A stretch of DNA of 64,000 nucleotides from Sulfuriferula plumbiphila (GTDB lineage: Bacteria > Pseudomonadota > Gammaproteobacteria > Burkholderiales > Sulfuriferulaceae): the NCBI RefSeq assembly GCF_009938015.1, contig NZ_AP021884.1, positions 2,792,585 through 2,856,584 of the forward strand. The letters run 5' to 3'. The notes below the pieces were generated by a model. It made no database searches, was not told the DNA's origin, and saw only the letters and a list, made by a program, of their open reading frames with translations. A program made the position numbers and the translations under genes. Positions within the stretch are counted from its first letter, which is position 1. The number at the start of each line of letters is the position of its first letter. Below are positions 26,187-34,036 of this stretch, piece after piece.

Positions 26187-26229
26187 AAACCGCCAGGGCA
26201 GCCTCGCGCGAGGCTGCCCTGGCGGTTTT
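26187..26229 (-). terminator. Strong perfect-stem terminator after dcd
   Basis: A perfect 20-base inverted repeat (26187-26206 with 26209-26228) of the type AACCGCCAGGGCAGCCTCG forms a hairpin with almost no loop, flanked by T-runs on both strands. It lies between dcd and the decarboxylase gene, both on the minus strand, so it most likely ends the apbC-dcd transcript and gives the decarboxylase its own start. Confidence 0.85.
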
Positions 26230-26254
26230 GGCGCTGGCCGGGCTAGATATTGAT

Positions 26255-26821
26255 CTATATTTTCGGCAGTGTGACGCCAGTCTGCCCCTGGTATTTGCCA
26301 CCGCGATCACGGTACGAGGTTTCGCATTCTTCGTCTGCTTCAAAAAAAACCACCTGTGCCACACCCTCATTGGCATAGACGCGCGCAGGCAGCGGCGTGG
26401 TGTTGGAAAACTCGAGCGTGACATAGCCTTCCCATTCCGGCTCGAACGGGGTTACGTTGACGATGATGCCGCAGCGCGCATAGGTGGATTTGCCCAGGCA
26501 AATGGTCAGCACGTTGCGCGGGATGCGGAAATATTCCACGGTGCGCGCCAGCGCGAACGAATTGGGCGGGATGATGCAGGAATCGCTCACCACATCCACG
26601 AACGAATTGGAGTCGAAATGTTTGGGATCCACGATCGTCGAATTGATGTTGGTGAACAGCTTGAACTCGTTCGAGCAGCGGATATCGTAGCCGTAACTGG
26701 AGGTGCCATAGGAAACGATTTTTTGGCCGTTCATCTCGCGCACCTGGCCAGGTTCGAACGGCGCGATCATGCCGTGCTGTTCCGCCATGCGGCGGATCCA
26801 TTTGTCTGACTTGATGCTCAT
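26255..26821 (-). CDS. dcd: dCTP deaminase
   Basis: A 188-residue dCTP deaminase that makes dUTP for thymidylate synthesis. The trimeric dUTPase-like core is visible: [20 protein letters not shown], the catalytic-site [21 protein letters not shown] with its glutamate, and the C-terminal [14 protein letters not shown]. It follows apbC by 18 bases and is probably co-transcribed with it. Confidence 0.96.
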   Translation of the reverse strand: MSIKSDKWIRRMAEQHGMIAPFEPGQVREMNGQKIVSYGTSSYGYDIRCSNEFKLFTNINSTIVDPKHFDSNSFVDVVSDSCIIPPNSFALARTVEYFRIPRNVLTICLGKSTYARCGIIVNVTPFEPEWEGYVTLEFSNTTPLPARVYANEGVAQVVFFEADEECETSYRDRGGKYQGQTGVTLPKI

Positions 26822-26839
26822 CTGTATGGGTTCCGGTGT

Positions 26840-27928
26840 TCAGGTGTTCTGAATGACAATCTTGGGGAAAGCGGTGCTGTGATCCTGCGACTGCTCGGCC
26901 ACTTTCACTGCCACCCGGCGCGCGATGTCGCGGTAGATTTCCGCGATGCGGCTATCCGGCGCCGCCACCACGGTAGGAGTGCCGGAATCGGCCTGTTTGC
27001 GGATACGCATGTCCAGCGGCAGCGCACCGAGGAACTCCACTTCGTAATCCGCTGACATGCGCTCGCCGCCGCCTTCACCAAAAATATGCTCCTCATGACC
27101 GCACTGGCTGCAGATATGGATGCTCATGTTTTCCACGATGCCGAGGATGGGGATGCCAACCTTCTCGAACATTTTCAAACCCTTGCGCGCGTCGATCAGG
27201 GCGATGTCCTGCGGCGTGGTGACGATCACCGCGCCGGTGACGGGCACGCGCTGCGCCAGTGTCAGCTGAATGTCGCCGGTACCGGGCGGCAAGTCTACCA
27301 CCAGATAATCCAGATCGCGCCAGCGCGTGTCGTTGAGCAACTGCTCCAGTGCCTGGGTAACCATCGGGCCACGCCATACCATGGGCGTTTCCGCATCAAT
27401 CAGAAAACCGATGGACATGGCTTGCAGACCGTGACCCTCCATCGGCTCCAGGCTCTTGCCGTCGCGTGATTCGGGGCGGCCAACGATACCCAGCATGGTG
27501 GGCTGGGACGGGCCGTAGATGTCGGCGTCCAGCACACCCACATTGGCGCCTTCTGCCGCCAGCGCCAGCGCCAGGTTTACTGCCGTGGTGGATTTGCCCA
27601 CCCCCCCCTTGCCCGACGCCACGGCAATCACGTTTTTTACGCCGGGGATGAGTTTCACCCCGCGCTGCACGCTGTGCGACACGATCTTGTAGCTGACATT
27701 GACGGTTATTTTTCCTACGTCCGCCAGCGCGCCCAACTTGTCGGCCACCAGCTTGCGGATCATTTCCAGCTGGCTTTTGGCGGGATAGCCCAGCACCACG
27801 TCCAGGGTCACGTCGTTTCCATCCACTTTGATATTGCGCGCGGATTTGCTGGTGATGAAGTCCTTGTGCGTGTTGGGGTCAATCACTTCTTTCAGTGCGG
27901 TCTGGACTTGCAACTCGGATATGGGCAT
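26840..27928 (-). CDS. apbC: Iron-sulfur cluster carrier protein ApbC/Mrp
   Basis: A 362-residue Mrp/NBP35-type P-loop ATPase. It has an N-terminal DUF59 domain (residues 1-85), then the deviant Walker A SGKGGVGKST at 105-114. LDADIYGPSQPTMLG is switch I, and DYLVVDLPPGTGDIQLTL the Walker B region. The bridging Fe-S cysteines are in HICSQCGH. It helps load [4Fe-4S] clusters onto target proteins in the cytoplasm. It heads the apbC-dcd pair. Confidence 0.95.
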   Translation of the reverse strand: MPISELQVQTALKEVIDPNTHKDFITSKSARNIKVDGNDVTLDVVLGYPAKSQLEMIRKLVADKLGALADVGKITVNVSYKIVSHSVQRGVKLIPGVKNVIAVASGKGGVGKSTTAVNLALALAAEGANVGVLDADIYGPSQPTMLGIVGRPESRDGKSLEPMEGHGLQAMSIGFLIDAETPMVWRGPMVTQALEQLLNDTRWRDLDYLVVDLPPGTGDIQLTLAQRVPVTGAVIVTTPQDIALIDARKGLKMFEKVGIPILGIVENMSIHICSQCGHEEHIFGEGGGERMSADYEVEFLGALPLDMRIRKQADSGTPTVVAAPDSRIAEIYRDIARRVAVKVAEQSQDHSTAFPKIVIQNT

Positions 27929-28011
27929 TACCTTGACTCCTTTGGCTGTGCGGCGAAGTGTTCAATTTTAAACAATCTGACCTGCTGCATCCATGCATGT
28001 CAAAATAAAAA

Positions 28012-28036
28012 ACCGGGGTACGGAACCCCGGTTATG
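28012..28036 (-). terminator. Terminator on the minus strand between apbC and the 120-residue gene
   Basis: A nine-base stem AACCGGGGT / ACCCCGGTT with a five-base loop reads, on the minus strand, into a run of six T. It lies about 120 bases downstream of the 120-residue gene and just before apbC, so it probably ends the transcript of the CBS-domain pair or of a small RNA in the gap. Confidence 0.75.
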
Positions 28037-28158
28037 CTTTGACGGCAGCAACACCCTGTTTAACGGGTCGAGCAGGTACGATAATGGCGGGACCGCAGGT
28101 TCAGCTTGTTTCGCCACTACATTTGTGTGCCGACATCAAATTAACACATCGCGCAGGT

Positions 28159-28521
28159 TTACGCTTCTCGCCCTGTATGGTGGCCAACCAGCAAAGCCTC
28201 GGGCACGCGACTGCGAATCGCACCGGCAATTTCCAGCACTGCGCCAGAACGGTGCCGCAGCGACACCCACAGCACGTTGATGGACAAGTTCACATCGGCA
28301 AACACCACCTCCCGATAACACGCCAGCACGGCCTCGATGCTAAGCACGGTACGCTCGATGTAGTCCTTTGGCTGCTGCCGAAGCTTGGGCAACAGCATCA
28401 TGAAATCGGTCAGCATTTTGCCATTTTCATCGTGTGTAGGCACGAGTTTCCACATCGGCAACGCCGGCTTGATGGTTTGCACGGTGAGTGCTGCGCGGGT
28501 AGTGAAGCGTACCGGTTTCAC
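28159..28521 (-). CDS. Hypothetical protein paired with a CBS-domain protein
   Basis: A 120-residue soluble protein of unknown family. It has an acidic/helical C-terminal half (AVLACYREVVFADVNLSINV, then HRSGAVLEIAGAIRSRVPE) and no signal or membrane segment. The GTG at 28521 has GGGAGG eight bases upstream; another GTG at 28527 is too close to it. It starts about 50 bases after the CBS-domain gene on the same strand and is likely its partner in a transcript ending at the hairpin near 28012. Confidence 0.7.
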   Translation of the reverse strand: MKPVRFTTRAALTVQTIKPALPMWKLVPTHDENGKMLTDFMMLLPKLRQQPKDYIERTVLSIEAVLACYREVVFADVNLSINVLWVSLRHRSGAVLEIAGAIRSRVPEALLVGHHTGREA

Positions 28522-28571
28522 GGCCACATCCTCCCGGCTGAGCGCTTGCGTGCTGCGGAGGGGGTCACCGC

Positions 28572-29168
28572 TCAGTGTGCCAACTGGGTTTCAATTTCTG
28601 CAAAAGTCTGCGCAATTTCCGCTGTCTGCACAGTGACACCAAGCTGCCGGGTAAGCTGCGACAGCGACAGGATGCCGCGCACCTTTTGTGGCTGCCCTGG
28701 CGCCGGGCGATCCACCACCAGCGCGTGCTGGCGTCCGCTCGCCTTGAGGGTGACCAGCACATTGCCTGCCTTGGCTCCCTCCACATCATTCATGCAGATC
28801 ACTTCGAGCTTGTCGCCAGGCGTCATGATGTCCTGCACCAACACTTCCGCGTGTGTGCAGCCGGTATTCTGGATCACCTGCATCGGCTTCTCGCCCATCA
28901 GGTCGGTTGAGGTGACCAATCCCAGTAACGTATTTTTTGCATCCACCACCAGCAACATGCGCACCCCACGGTGAATCATTTTGTGTTGCGCATCCTCGAT
29001 GCTTTCCAGCGGAAAAATAGTGTACGCGGTCACCACCTTGAAATCGGTCATCACGTCCAGAGCGGGGCTGTTCAGTGTGACCCGCTCGGGCAGGTTCTGC
29101 ACGGGTTTATGAAAGGTTGCACCGGACTCAAGCCGTCCGGAAGGAAGCAGGTGATAGGGTTCGCTCAT
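28572..29168 (-). CDS. CBS-domain protein
   Basis: A 198-residue protein with a CBS-domain pair covering most of its length: FPLESIEDAQHKMIHRGVRM then LLVVDAKNTLLGLVTSTDLM, and a second motif QDIMTPGDKLEVICMNDVEG then HALVVDRP. CBS pairs usually bind adenosine nucleotides and regulate partners. No enzyme domain is attached. The first 40 residues (YHLLPSGRLESGATFHKPVQ) are outside the pair. Its function is unknown. Confidence 0.83.
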   Translation of the reverse strand: MSEPYHLLPSGRLESGATFHKPVQNLPERVTLNSPALDVMTDFKVVTAYTIFPLESIEDAQHKMIHRGVRMLLVVDAKNTLLGLVTSTDLMGEKPMQVIQNTGCTHAEVLVQDIMTPGDKLEVICMNDVEGAKAGNVLVTLKASGRQHALVVDRPAPGQPQKVRGILSLSQLTRQLGVTVQTAEIAQTFAEIETQLAH

Positions 29169-29265
29169 GGTTGTCGCCTTGTCTGATTTTGTCGTGTTTT
29201 ATCCTGGTATCTCCCGCCCGGTAACAGGCAGGTCCAGACAAATATAGACCTTCGCAGACAAAACC

Positions 29266-29880
29266 TCAATCAGCCAGCGCGTGCTCGATTTCATCCCGGA
29301 TGGCTATATCTGCCCCTGGCCCAAAGCGGCTGGTGAGCGGATCGAAATCGTCGGTGAAAGCATAGTCGAATTTCACGTCCTGCAAACCCAGTGCGCCGAA
29401 CAGGCGGTTCTCGAATGAGTAATCATCCGGCTGCGCAATAATGGTGGGCCAGCCCGATGCGCCGCAGGACAATATCGGCCCGAAAAATATCAGTCCCGGC
29501 TTATTCTTGCAGCGCAACGCGCAACTGCTCTCGGTGCGCCCGGACATGGGCAAAAAATCAATGGTGCGGGAAAACCGGTTTTCGCGTTCCAGCACGATAT
29601 CCACCTTGCCCGCAATGCGCCGGGCTTCGTGGCCATAAGCCATGGTCTGCGCTGCGGATGCGCCACGCCAGGCGTCAACATCCTGCGCGCCGAGATGGCT
29701 GGGATAAAAAATGAACCTGAGCGGCATGATGGCATTGATCTGTGCCAATATTTCTGCGGAAAACACCGGCGAGTTGACCAGAATGCCGCCACCCTCCTGG
29801 TCCGCCAGAAAAAAAACTGCCGGGTGGGTGCCCGGCAGGTAGTACACGCTGCGATCAAAAGATTCGTAAAGTTTTTGCAT
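29266..29880 (-). CDS. Conserved hypothetical protein, possibly metallo-beta-lactamase-like fold
   Basis: A 204-residue soluble protein. AVFFLADQEGGGILVNSPVF, FIFYPSHLGAQDVDAWR and KPGLIFFGPILSCGASGWPT resemble the strand-loop pattern of metallo-beta-lactamase-fold proteins, but the HxHxDH metal motif is absent. The assignment is therefore tentative. It starts eight bases after the end of rppH and is probably translated from the rppH transcript. Confidence 0.6.
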   Translation of the reverse strand: MQKLYESFDRSVYYLPGTHPAVFFLADQEGGGILVNSPVFSAEILAQINAIMPLRFIFYPSHLGAQDVDAWRGASAAQTMAYGHEARRIAGKVDIVLERENRFSRTIDFLPMSGRTESSCALRCKNKPGLIFFGPILSCGASGWPTIIAQPDDYSFENRLFGALGLQDVKFDYAFTDDFDPLTSRFGPGADIAIRDEIEHALAD

Positions 29881-29888
29881 TGCCTATC

Positions 29889-30419
29889 CTATTCGTGATG
29901 ATGGGCATGACCATAGAGCCGGGCGGCGCCATGTTTGCGCGGCGCATCACGCTCGAGGTAGCGCTCCAGTTCGGTCAGCGCAGAGCGGTACACATCACGC
30001 TTGAATTCCACCACCGATTCCATCGCCACCCAGTAATCATTCCAGCGCCAGGCATCGAATTCCGGATGGGTAGATGCGCGCAGGCACACGTCACAGTCGC
30101 GTCCGGTCAGCCGCAGCAAAAACCAGATCTGCTTCTGCCCGCGATAATTGCCGCGCCAGTCGCGCCGCACCCACTGGTTCGGCACGTCGTAGCGCAGCCA
30201 GTCGCGGGTACGCCCAAGGATGCGCACGTGCTGCGCCGCCAGGCCGACCTCCTCCATCAATTCCCGGTACATGGCCTGCTCCGGGGTCTCGCCGTGGTTG
30301 ATACCACCCTGCGGAAACTGCCAGGAATGTTGCCGTATGCGCTTACCCCAAAAAACCTCATTCCGGGAATTACATAGAATGATGCCGACATTGGGGCGAT
30401 ATCCGTCCTTGTCGATCAT
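29889..30419 (-). CDS. rppH: RNA pyrophosphohydrolase
   Basis: A 176-residue Nudix hydrolase that removes pyrophosphate from 5'-triphosphate RNA and starts mRNA decay. The start [17 protein letters not shown] is typical of RppH, so the ATG at 30419 is preferred to a GTG four codons upstream. The Nudix box is [20 protein letters not shown], continuing VGL. The C-terminus has the histidine-rich GHAHHHE end. Its position upstream of proS on the opposite strand is common in this group. Confidence 0.94.
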   Translation of the reverse strand: MIDKDGYRPNVGIILCNSRNEVFWGKRIRQHSWQFPQGGINHGETPEQAMYRELMEEVGLAAQHVRILGRTRDWLRYDVPNQWVRRDWRGNYRGQKQIWFLLRLTGRDCDVCLRASTHPEFDAWRWNDYWVAMESVVEFKRDVYRSALTELERYLERDAPRKHGAARLYGHAHHHE

Positions 30420-30490
30420 ATCCGCCACCAAAATTAATCCGTTACAATTGGACCCATTTTTTCATAGTTCGCAAACATTGGAAAGCCGCG

Positions 30491-30607
30491 ATGCGCTTGC
30501 CTGCCAACTTGTTCTTGAAGCTGATTGCGCTGTACCTGGACGGTTGCACCAATCTGCAGCACACCATTCACAGCTTGACTGGGACATGGCATAGGCTTGA
30601 ACGCTGA
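30491..30607 (+). CDS. Possible 38-residue small protein
   Basis: An ATG at 30491 opens a short frame (RLPANLFLKLIALYLDGCTN at its start) ending at TGA 30605-30607. A GGAAAG lies about five bases upstream. It sits in the gap between rppH and the next plus-strand gene. There is no family support, so it may be chance. Confidence 0.25.
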   Translation: MRLPANLFLKLIALYLDGCTNLQHTIHSLTGTWHRLER

Positions 30608-30631
30608 TGGCTTGCCTTAGGAATCCGAGTA

Positions 30632-31063
30632 ATGGACGATCTGGAAAAACACTACAAGGCACTCCCGCTGGACCAAAGGCTCGACCTTGCCCTGTCCGAA
30701 ACACTGCCCGCGGCTTACCGTCCGTTCATGGTGCGCGAGCAGTGGATGGTCATCAAATGCTACTTCGCCCGCCGCGCCGACCTCAGCCAGGACGAAGTCG
30801 CCGCGCTGATTGAAGATCAGGATCACGTCATCCGCCTGTGCATCGCCAAGCGCCCCGACCTCACCCCGGCCATGGTGGAAAAATGCGTCAAGGATCGCGA
30901 CCCCAACGTACGCCACGCCATCTCGCGCAATGCGCTGATTAGTGAGGCGCAGCGCGCACAGCTCAGGCAGGACGAAGACCCGCTGGTGGCCCGGGCCGCT
31001 GCCAAAGGCGCGAAGGAAACGCAATACCGGCAAAGACCGGGGCAATCCAGGCTCATCAAATGA
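30632..31063 (+). CDS. Small helical-repeat protein (leucine-rich-repeat-variant/HEAT-like)
   Basis: A 143-residue protein with tandem helical units resembling the LRV/HEAT type: LALSETLPAAYRPFMVREQW, QDEVAALIEDQDHVIRLCIA then KRPDLTPAMVEKCVKDRDPN with VRHAISRNALIS. Such repeats usually bind proteins. No signal or membrane segment. It precedes pstS, but the Pho box lies between them, so they are probably separate units. Confidence 0.7.
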   Translation: MDDLEKHYKALPLDQRLDLALSETLPAAYRPFMVREQWMVIKCYFARRADLSQDEVAALIEDQDHVIRLCIAKRPDLTPAMVEKCVKDRDPNVRHAISRNALISEAQRAQLRQDEDPLVARAAAKGAKETQYRQRPGQSRLIK

Positions 31064-31120
31064 ACCGGCCTGGCTTGTCTTGTCTATTGCAGGCAATCCG
31101 GTTCGGACTATATCTCCTTT

Positions 31121-31138
31121 TTGTCACAACACTGTCAC
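31121..31138 (+). promoter_or_regulatory. Pho box upstream of pstS
   Basis: The sequence TTGTCACAACACTGTCAC contains two TGTCAC repeats spaced like the PhoB-binding Pho box (CTGTCAN-N4-CTGTCAN). It lies about 75 bases before the pstS start, where a PhoB site overlapping the -35 region would be expected. PhoB induction on phosphate starvation follows from family knowledge; no phoB gene is in the window. Confidence 0.8.
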
Positions 31139-31211
31139 AAACATGGCTCAAACTGAGCGTGGTTTTGGTATTTCCAAATACCTCAGTTCCCCATTTTTCA
31201 AGGAGTTCATG

Positions 31212-32252
31212 ATGCTATCTGCAGCACTCAAACGTTTTTACCAACCCCTCGCAATAGGCTTCATTTCCTCCGCCATGATCCTCAGCACCCACGCTGCTGT
31301 AGCGGCTGACACGCTGACGGGAGCCGGCGGCACCGCCATCTACCCCGTACTGTCCGAATGGGCTGCATCCTATAAAAAAGAAACCGGTACCGAAGTCAAT
31401 TACCAGTCCATTGGCTCAGGCGGCGGCATCAAGCAAATCAAGAGCAAGACCGTGGCTTTCGCCAACAGCGACAAACCCCTTACCCCCGGCGAGCTGAACA
31501 AATCTGATCTGGCGCAATTTCCTGCTGTCATTATCGGCATTACGCCGGTGGTAAACCTGCCTGGCGTGAAACCCGGCGAGATGGTCCTGAATGGCTCCGT
31601 TCTGGCAGACATTTACCTGGGCAAGATCACCAACTGGAACAGCCCGGCTATCCATGCGCTCAACCCGGGTCTGAAACTGCCCGACATGGCGATTTCCACC
31701 GTGCATCGTTCAGACGGCTCCGGCACCACCTTTAACTTCACCAACTACCTGGCCAAAGTCAGCCCGGAATGGAAAGAAAAAGTGGGCTCCGACACCTCGG
31801 TATCCTGGCCTAATGGCGTGGGTGGCAAGGGCAACGAGGGTGTGGCAGGATTTGTGAAACAGCTTCCCGGTTCGATTGGCTATGTGGAATATGCTTACAC
31901 CATGGAAACCAAACTGGTCTACACCCGCATGACAAATGCTGACGGCAAAGTGGTTACGCCCAGCATGGAAAGTTTCCAGGCTGCCGCTGGCAATGCCGAC
32001 TTCTCCAAGGTCAGCGATTTTTACCTCATCCTGACCAACCAGCCGGGCGCGAAGAGCTGGCCCATCACTGCCGCCACCTACATTCTCATGCGCAAGGATT
32101 ACCCCAAGGCCGAAAATCAGAAAGTGCTGAAATTCACCAAGTGGTTCCTCGAACACGGCCAGGCTGCCGCCGAAAAACTGGCCTATGTACCTCTGCCCAG
32201 GCATACTGTCAGCCTGATTGAAGGCTACTGGAAAAAAGAACTGGGTATTTAA
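31212..32252 (+). CDS. pstS: Phosphate ABC transporter substrate-binding protein PstS
   Basis: A 346-residue periplasmic phosphate-binding protein. The signal peptide ends near THAAVAADT. Family motifs are LTGAGGTAIYPVLSEWAASY, YQSIGSGGGIKQI, the phosphate-binding SDKPLT (the usual DFGASD reads AFANSD), and VHRSDGSGTTFNFTNYL. The AAGGAG at 31200 best suits ATG 31212; the ATG just before it is the alternative. No pstC, pstA or pstB follows, so this pstS stands alone behind its own Pho box and terminator. Confidence 0.94.
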   Translation: MLSAALKRFYQPLAIGFISSAMILSTHAAVAADTLTGAGGTAIYPVLSEWAASYKKETGTEVNYQSIGSGGGIKQIKSKTVAFANSDKPLTPGELNKSDLAQFPAVIIGITPVVNLPGVKPGEMVLNGSVLADIYLGKITNWNSPAIHALNPGLKLPDMAISTVHRSDGSGTTFNFTNYLAKVSPEWKEKVGSDTSVSWPNGVGGKGNEGVAGFVKQLPGSIGYVEYAYTMETKLVYTRMTNADGKVVTPSMESFQAAAGNADFSKVSDFYLILTNQPGAKSWPITAATYILMRKDYPKAENQKVLKFTKWFLEHGQAAAEKLAYVPLPRHTVSLIEGYWKKELGI

Positions 32253-32300
32253 GGCTGCATAAGGGTTTTCAACCAATCCCCTTCAGCTTTACTGAACATC

Positions 32301-32329
32301 AGGGTGGCGCAAGCCACCCTTTTTGTTTT
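32301..32329 (+). terminator. Rho-independent terminator of pstS
   Basis: The stem AGGGTGGC-GCAA-GCCACCCT with a tetraloop is followed by TTTTGTTTTG, 48 bases after the pstS stop. This confirms that pstS is transcribed alone. Confidence 0.9.
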
Positions 32330-32343
32330 GAATAACGCCGAAC

Positions 32344-33180
32344 TCATATCTCAGTAAAAAAACGCGCGCGCATTTCCTCCAGCCCCAGTGTTTCCAGCAC
32401 TTCATTCAATCGCTGCGCCGGACGTTTGCGCGGCAGATTTTTATAGCTGGCAATGATAAGTTCGTTTTTCATGGAGTGCTCCCACCCCACCAGTTCGGTC
32501 ACGCTGACCTGGTAGCCGTGCGCCTCCAGCTGCAGGCAACGCAGGACATTGGTAATCTGGCTGCCGAATTCACGGGTATGCAAGGGATGCCGCCAGATTT
32601 CGGTGAGGGCGTTTTTAACCAGCCTGTTGCTGTTGCTTTTGTTTTTCTTCAACACCGCGGCTACTTCAGCCTGGCAACACGGCACCAGCACCATGAATTG
32701 CGCCTGTTTTTTCAGCGCAAAACGAATGGCGTCGTCGGTAGCCGTGTTGCACGCATGCAATGCCGTGACGATATCCACTCTGGCCGGCAACAGGTCGGAG
32801 GTAATGGACTCGGACACCGCCAGGTTGAGGAAGCTCATACCCGGGAAATTGAGCGTGGCTGCCAGTTCCCGCGATTTTTTCACCAGCTCGTCACGGGTTT
32901 CAATGCCGTAAATATGCGAGGCGTTACTGCGCGGTTTGAAAAACAGGTCGTACAGAATAAAACCGAGATAGGACTTGCCCGCGCCGTGGTCCACCAGCCG
33001 AATAGCGGCGTGTTCCTGCTGGACGGCGTGCAGCAACGGCTCGATGAATTGGTACAGGTGATACACCTGCTTGAGTTTGCGCCGGCTGTCCTGATTCATC
33101 TTGCCATCGCGGGTCAGGATGTGCAGCTCCTTGAGCAGCGCAATGGACTGACCCGGCTTGATTTCGTCCATGGCGCTCAT
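32344..33180 (-). CDS. SAM-dependent methyltransferase domain protein
   Basis: A 278-residue protein with a class I methyltransferase-like fold. LVDHGAGKSYLGFILYDLFF replaces the usual glycine motif, and IYGIETRDELVKKSRELAA is motif II. LPARVDIVTALHACNTATDD is the motif IV region and MVLVPCCQAEV follows, a pattern shared with RNA-methyltransferase-like proteins. The substrate is unknown. Its ATG overlaps the stop of the spermidine-synthase-like gene by four bases. Confidence 0.75.
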   Translation of the reverse strand: MSAMDEIKPGQSIALLKELHILTRDGKMNQDSRRKLKQVYHLYQFIEPLLHAVQQEHAAIRLVDHGAGKSYLGFILYDLFFKPRSNASHIYGIETRDELVKKSRELAATLNFPGMSFLNLAVSESITSDLLPARVDIVTALHACNTATDDAIRFALKKQAQFMVLVPCCQAEVAAVLKKNKSNSNRLVKNALTEIWRHPLHTREFGSQITNVLRCLQLEAHGYQVSVTELVGWEHSMKNELIIASYKNLPRKRPAQRLNEVLETLGLEEMRARFFTEI

Positions 33181-33956
33181 GCCAGCCCCCTGCGGTCATG
33201 CGCATTCATCACGCGCAAACCCTCAACAAAATTGGTGAATTCCAGACCAAGTTGCGCTTCCAGCCGCGCGGCGCGATTGCGCAGTGCTTCCCACTCGGTG
33301 TAGCGAGGCTTGCCGGCGAAGCCAAATACGATGATATTGCCGCGCCGCTCGGCAGGCAGGCACAGGATGCGCCCATCGAAGGCGGTTTCGATGCGCTTGA
33401 GGTAAACATCGAAGTTGGGATCGCTGCCCCACAGATTGACCGACAGCACGCCATGCTGCGTGAGCGCCATCGCGCAGTGGTCGTAGAAATCCTGGGTGGC
33501 GAGGGATTCGACCTGGCAACCGGAATCAAAACCATCCAGCAGAATGGCGTCCCACCCCGGATGTTCGATCACATAATTTGCCGCGTCGCCGTGCACTACC
33601 TGCAAGCGCGCATCGTCTGCCGGCAGCTGGAAAAATGATCTGGCTGCGGCGATCACTTGCGCGTTGATTTCCACGGCGGTAAGCCGGATTGCAGGCAGCC
33701 GATGATAAAGGAATTTCGCCAGCGAGCCACCGCCCAGCCCCAGCATCAGCGCGCTCTCTGGCGGCGCCACAAGCAGCAGAAAACCCAGCATGGCGCGTGT
33801 ATAGGAGAGCTCCAGGCCGTTGGGGTCGGACAGCCGCATGGCCGATTGCACCGTGTCATTGCCCAGATGCAGAAAGCGCACGCCATCCTGCTCGCTGATT
33901 TCGACGGTATCGAGATCGGATACCGCCTTGTGGATACGTCGCTGGAAAAATCGCAT
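33177..33956 (-). CDS. Spermidine synthase-like protein
   Basis: A 259-residue protein of the polyamine-synthase/methyltransferase fold. ALMLGLGGGSLAKFLYHRL is the nucleotide-binding glycine motif, LTAVEINAQVIAAARSFF carries the ribose-binding acid, and VVHGDAANYVIE plus WDAILLDGFD lead to the active-site region. Many such stand-alone SpeE-like genes do not make spermidine. It heads a two-gene unit with the methyltransferase and diverges from proS with 80 bases between starts. Confidence 0.82.
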   Translation of the reverse strand: MRFFQRRIHKAVSDLDTVEISEQDGVRFLHLGNDTVQSAMRLSDPNGLELSYTRAMLGFLLLVAPPESALMLGLGGGSLAKFLYHRLPAIRLTAVEINAQVIAAARSFFQLPADDARLQVVHGDAANYVIEHPGWDAILLDGFDSGCQVESLATQDFYDHCAMALTQHGVLSVNLWGSDPNFDVYLKRIETAFDGRILCLPAERRGNIIVFGFAGKPRYTEWEALRNRAARLEAQLGLEFTNFVEGLRVMNAHDRRGLA

Positions 33957-34036
33957 GAAAATCCTATTTGTAAACGCGGCGCAGACGTAACTGTTAAAAT
34001 TGCCACCATTTTACGAACAACTGGACTGCTTACACC

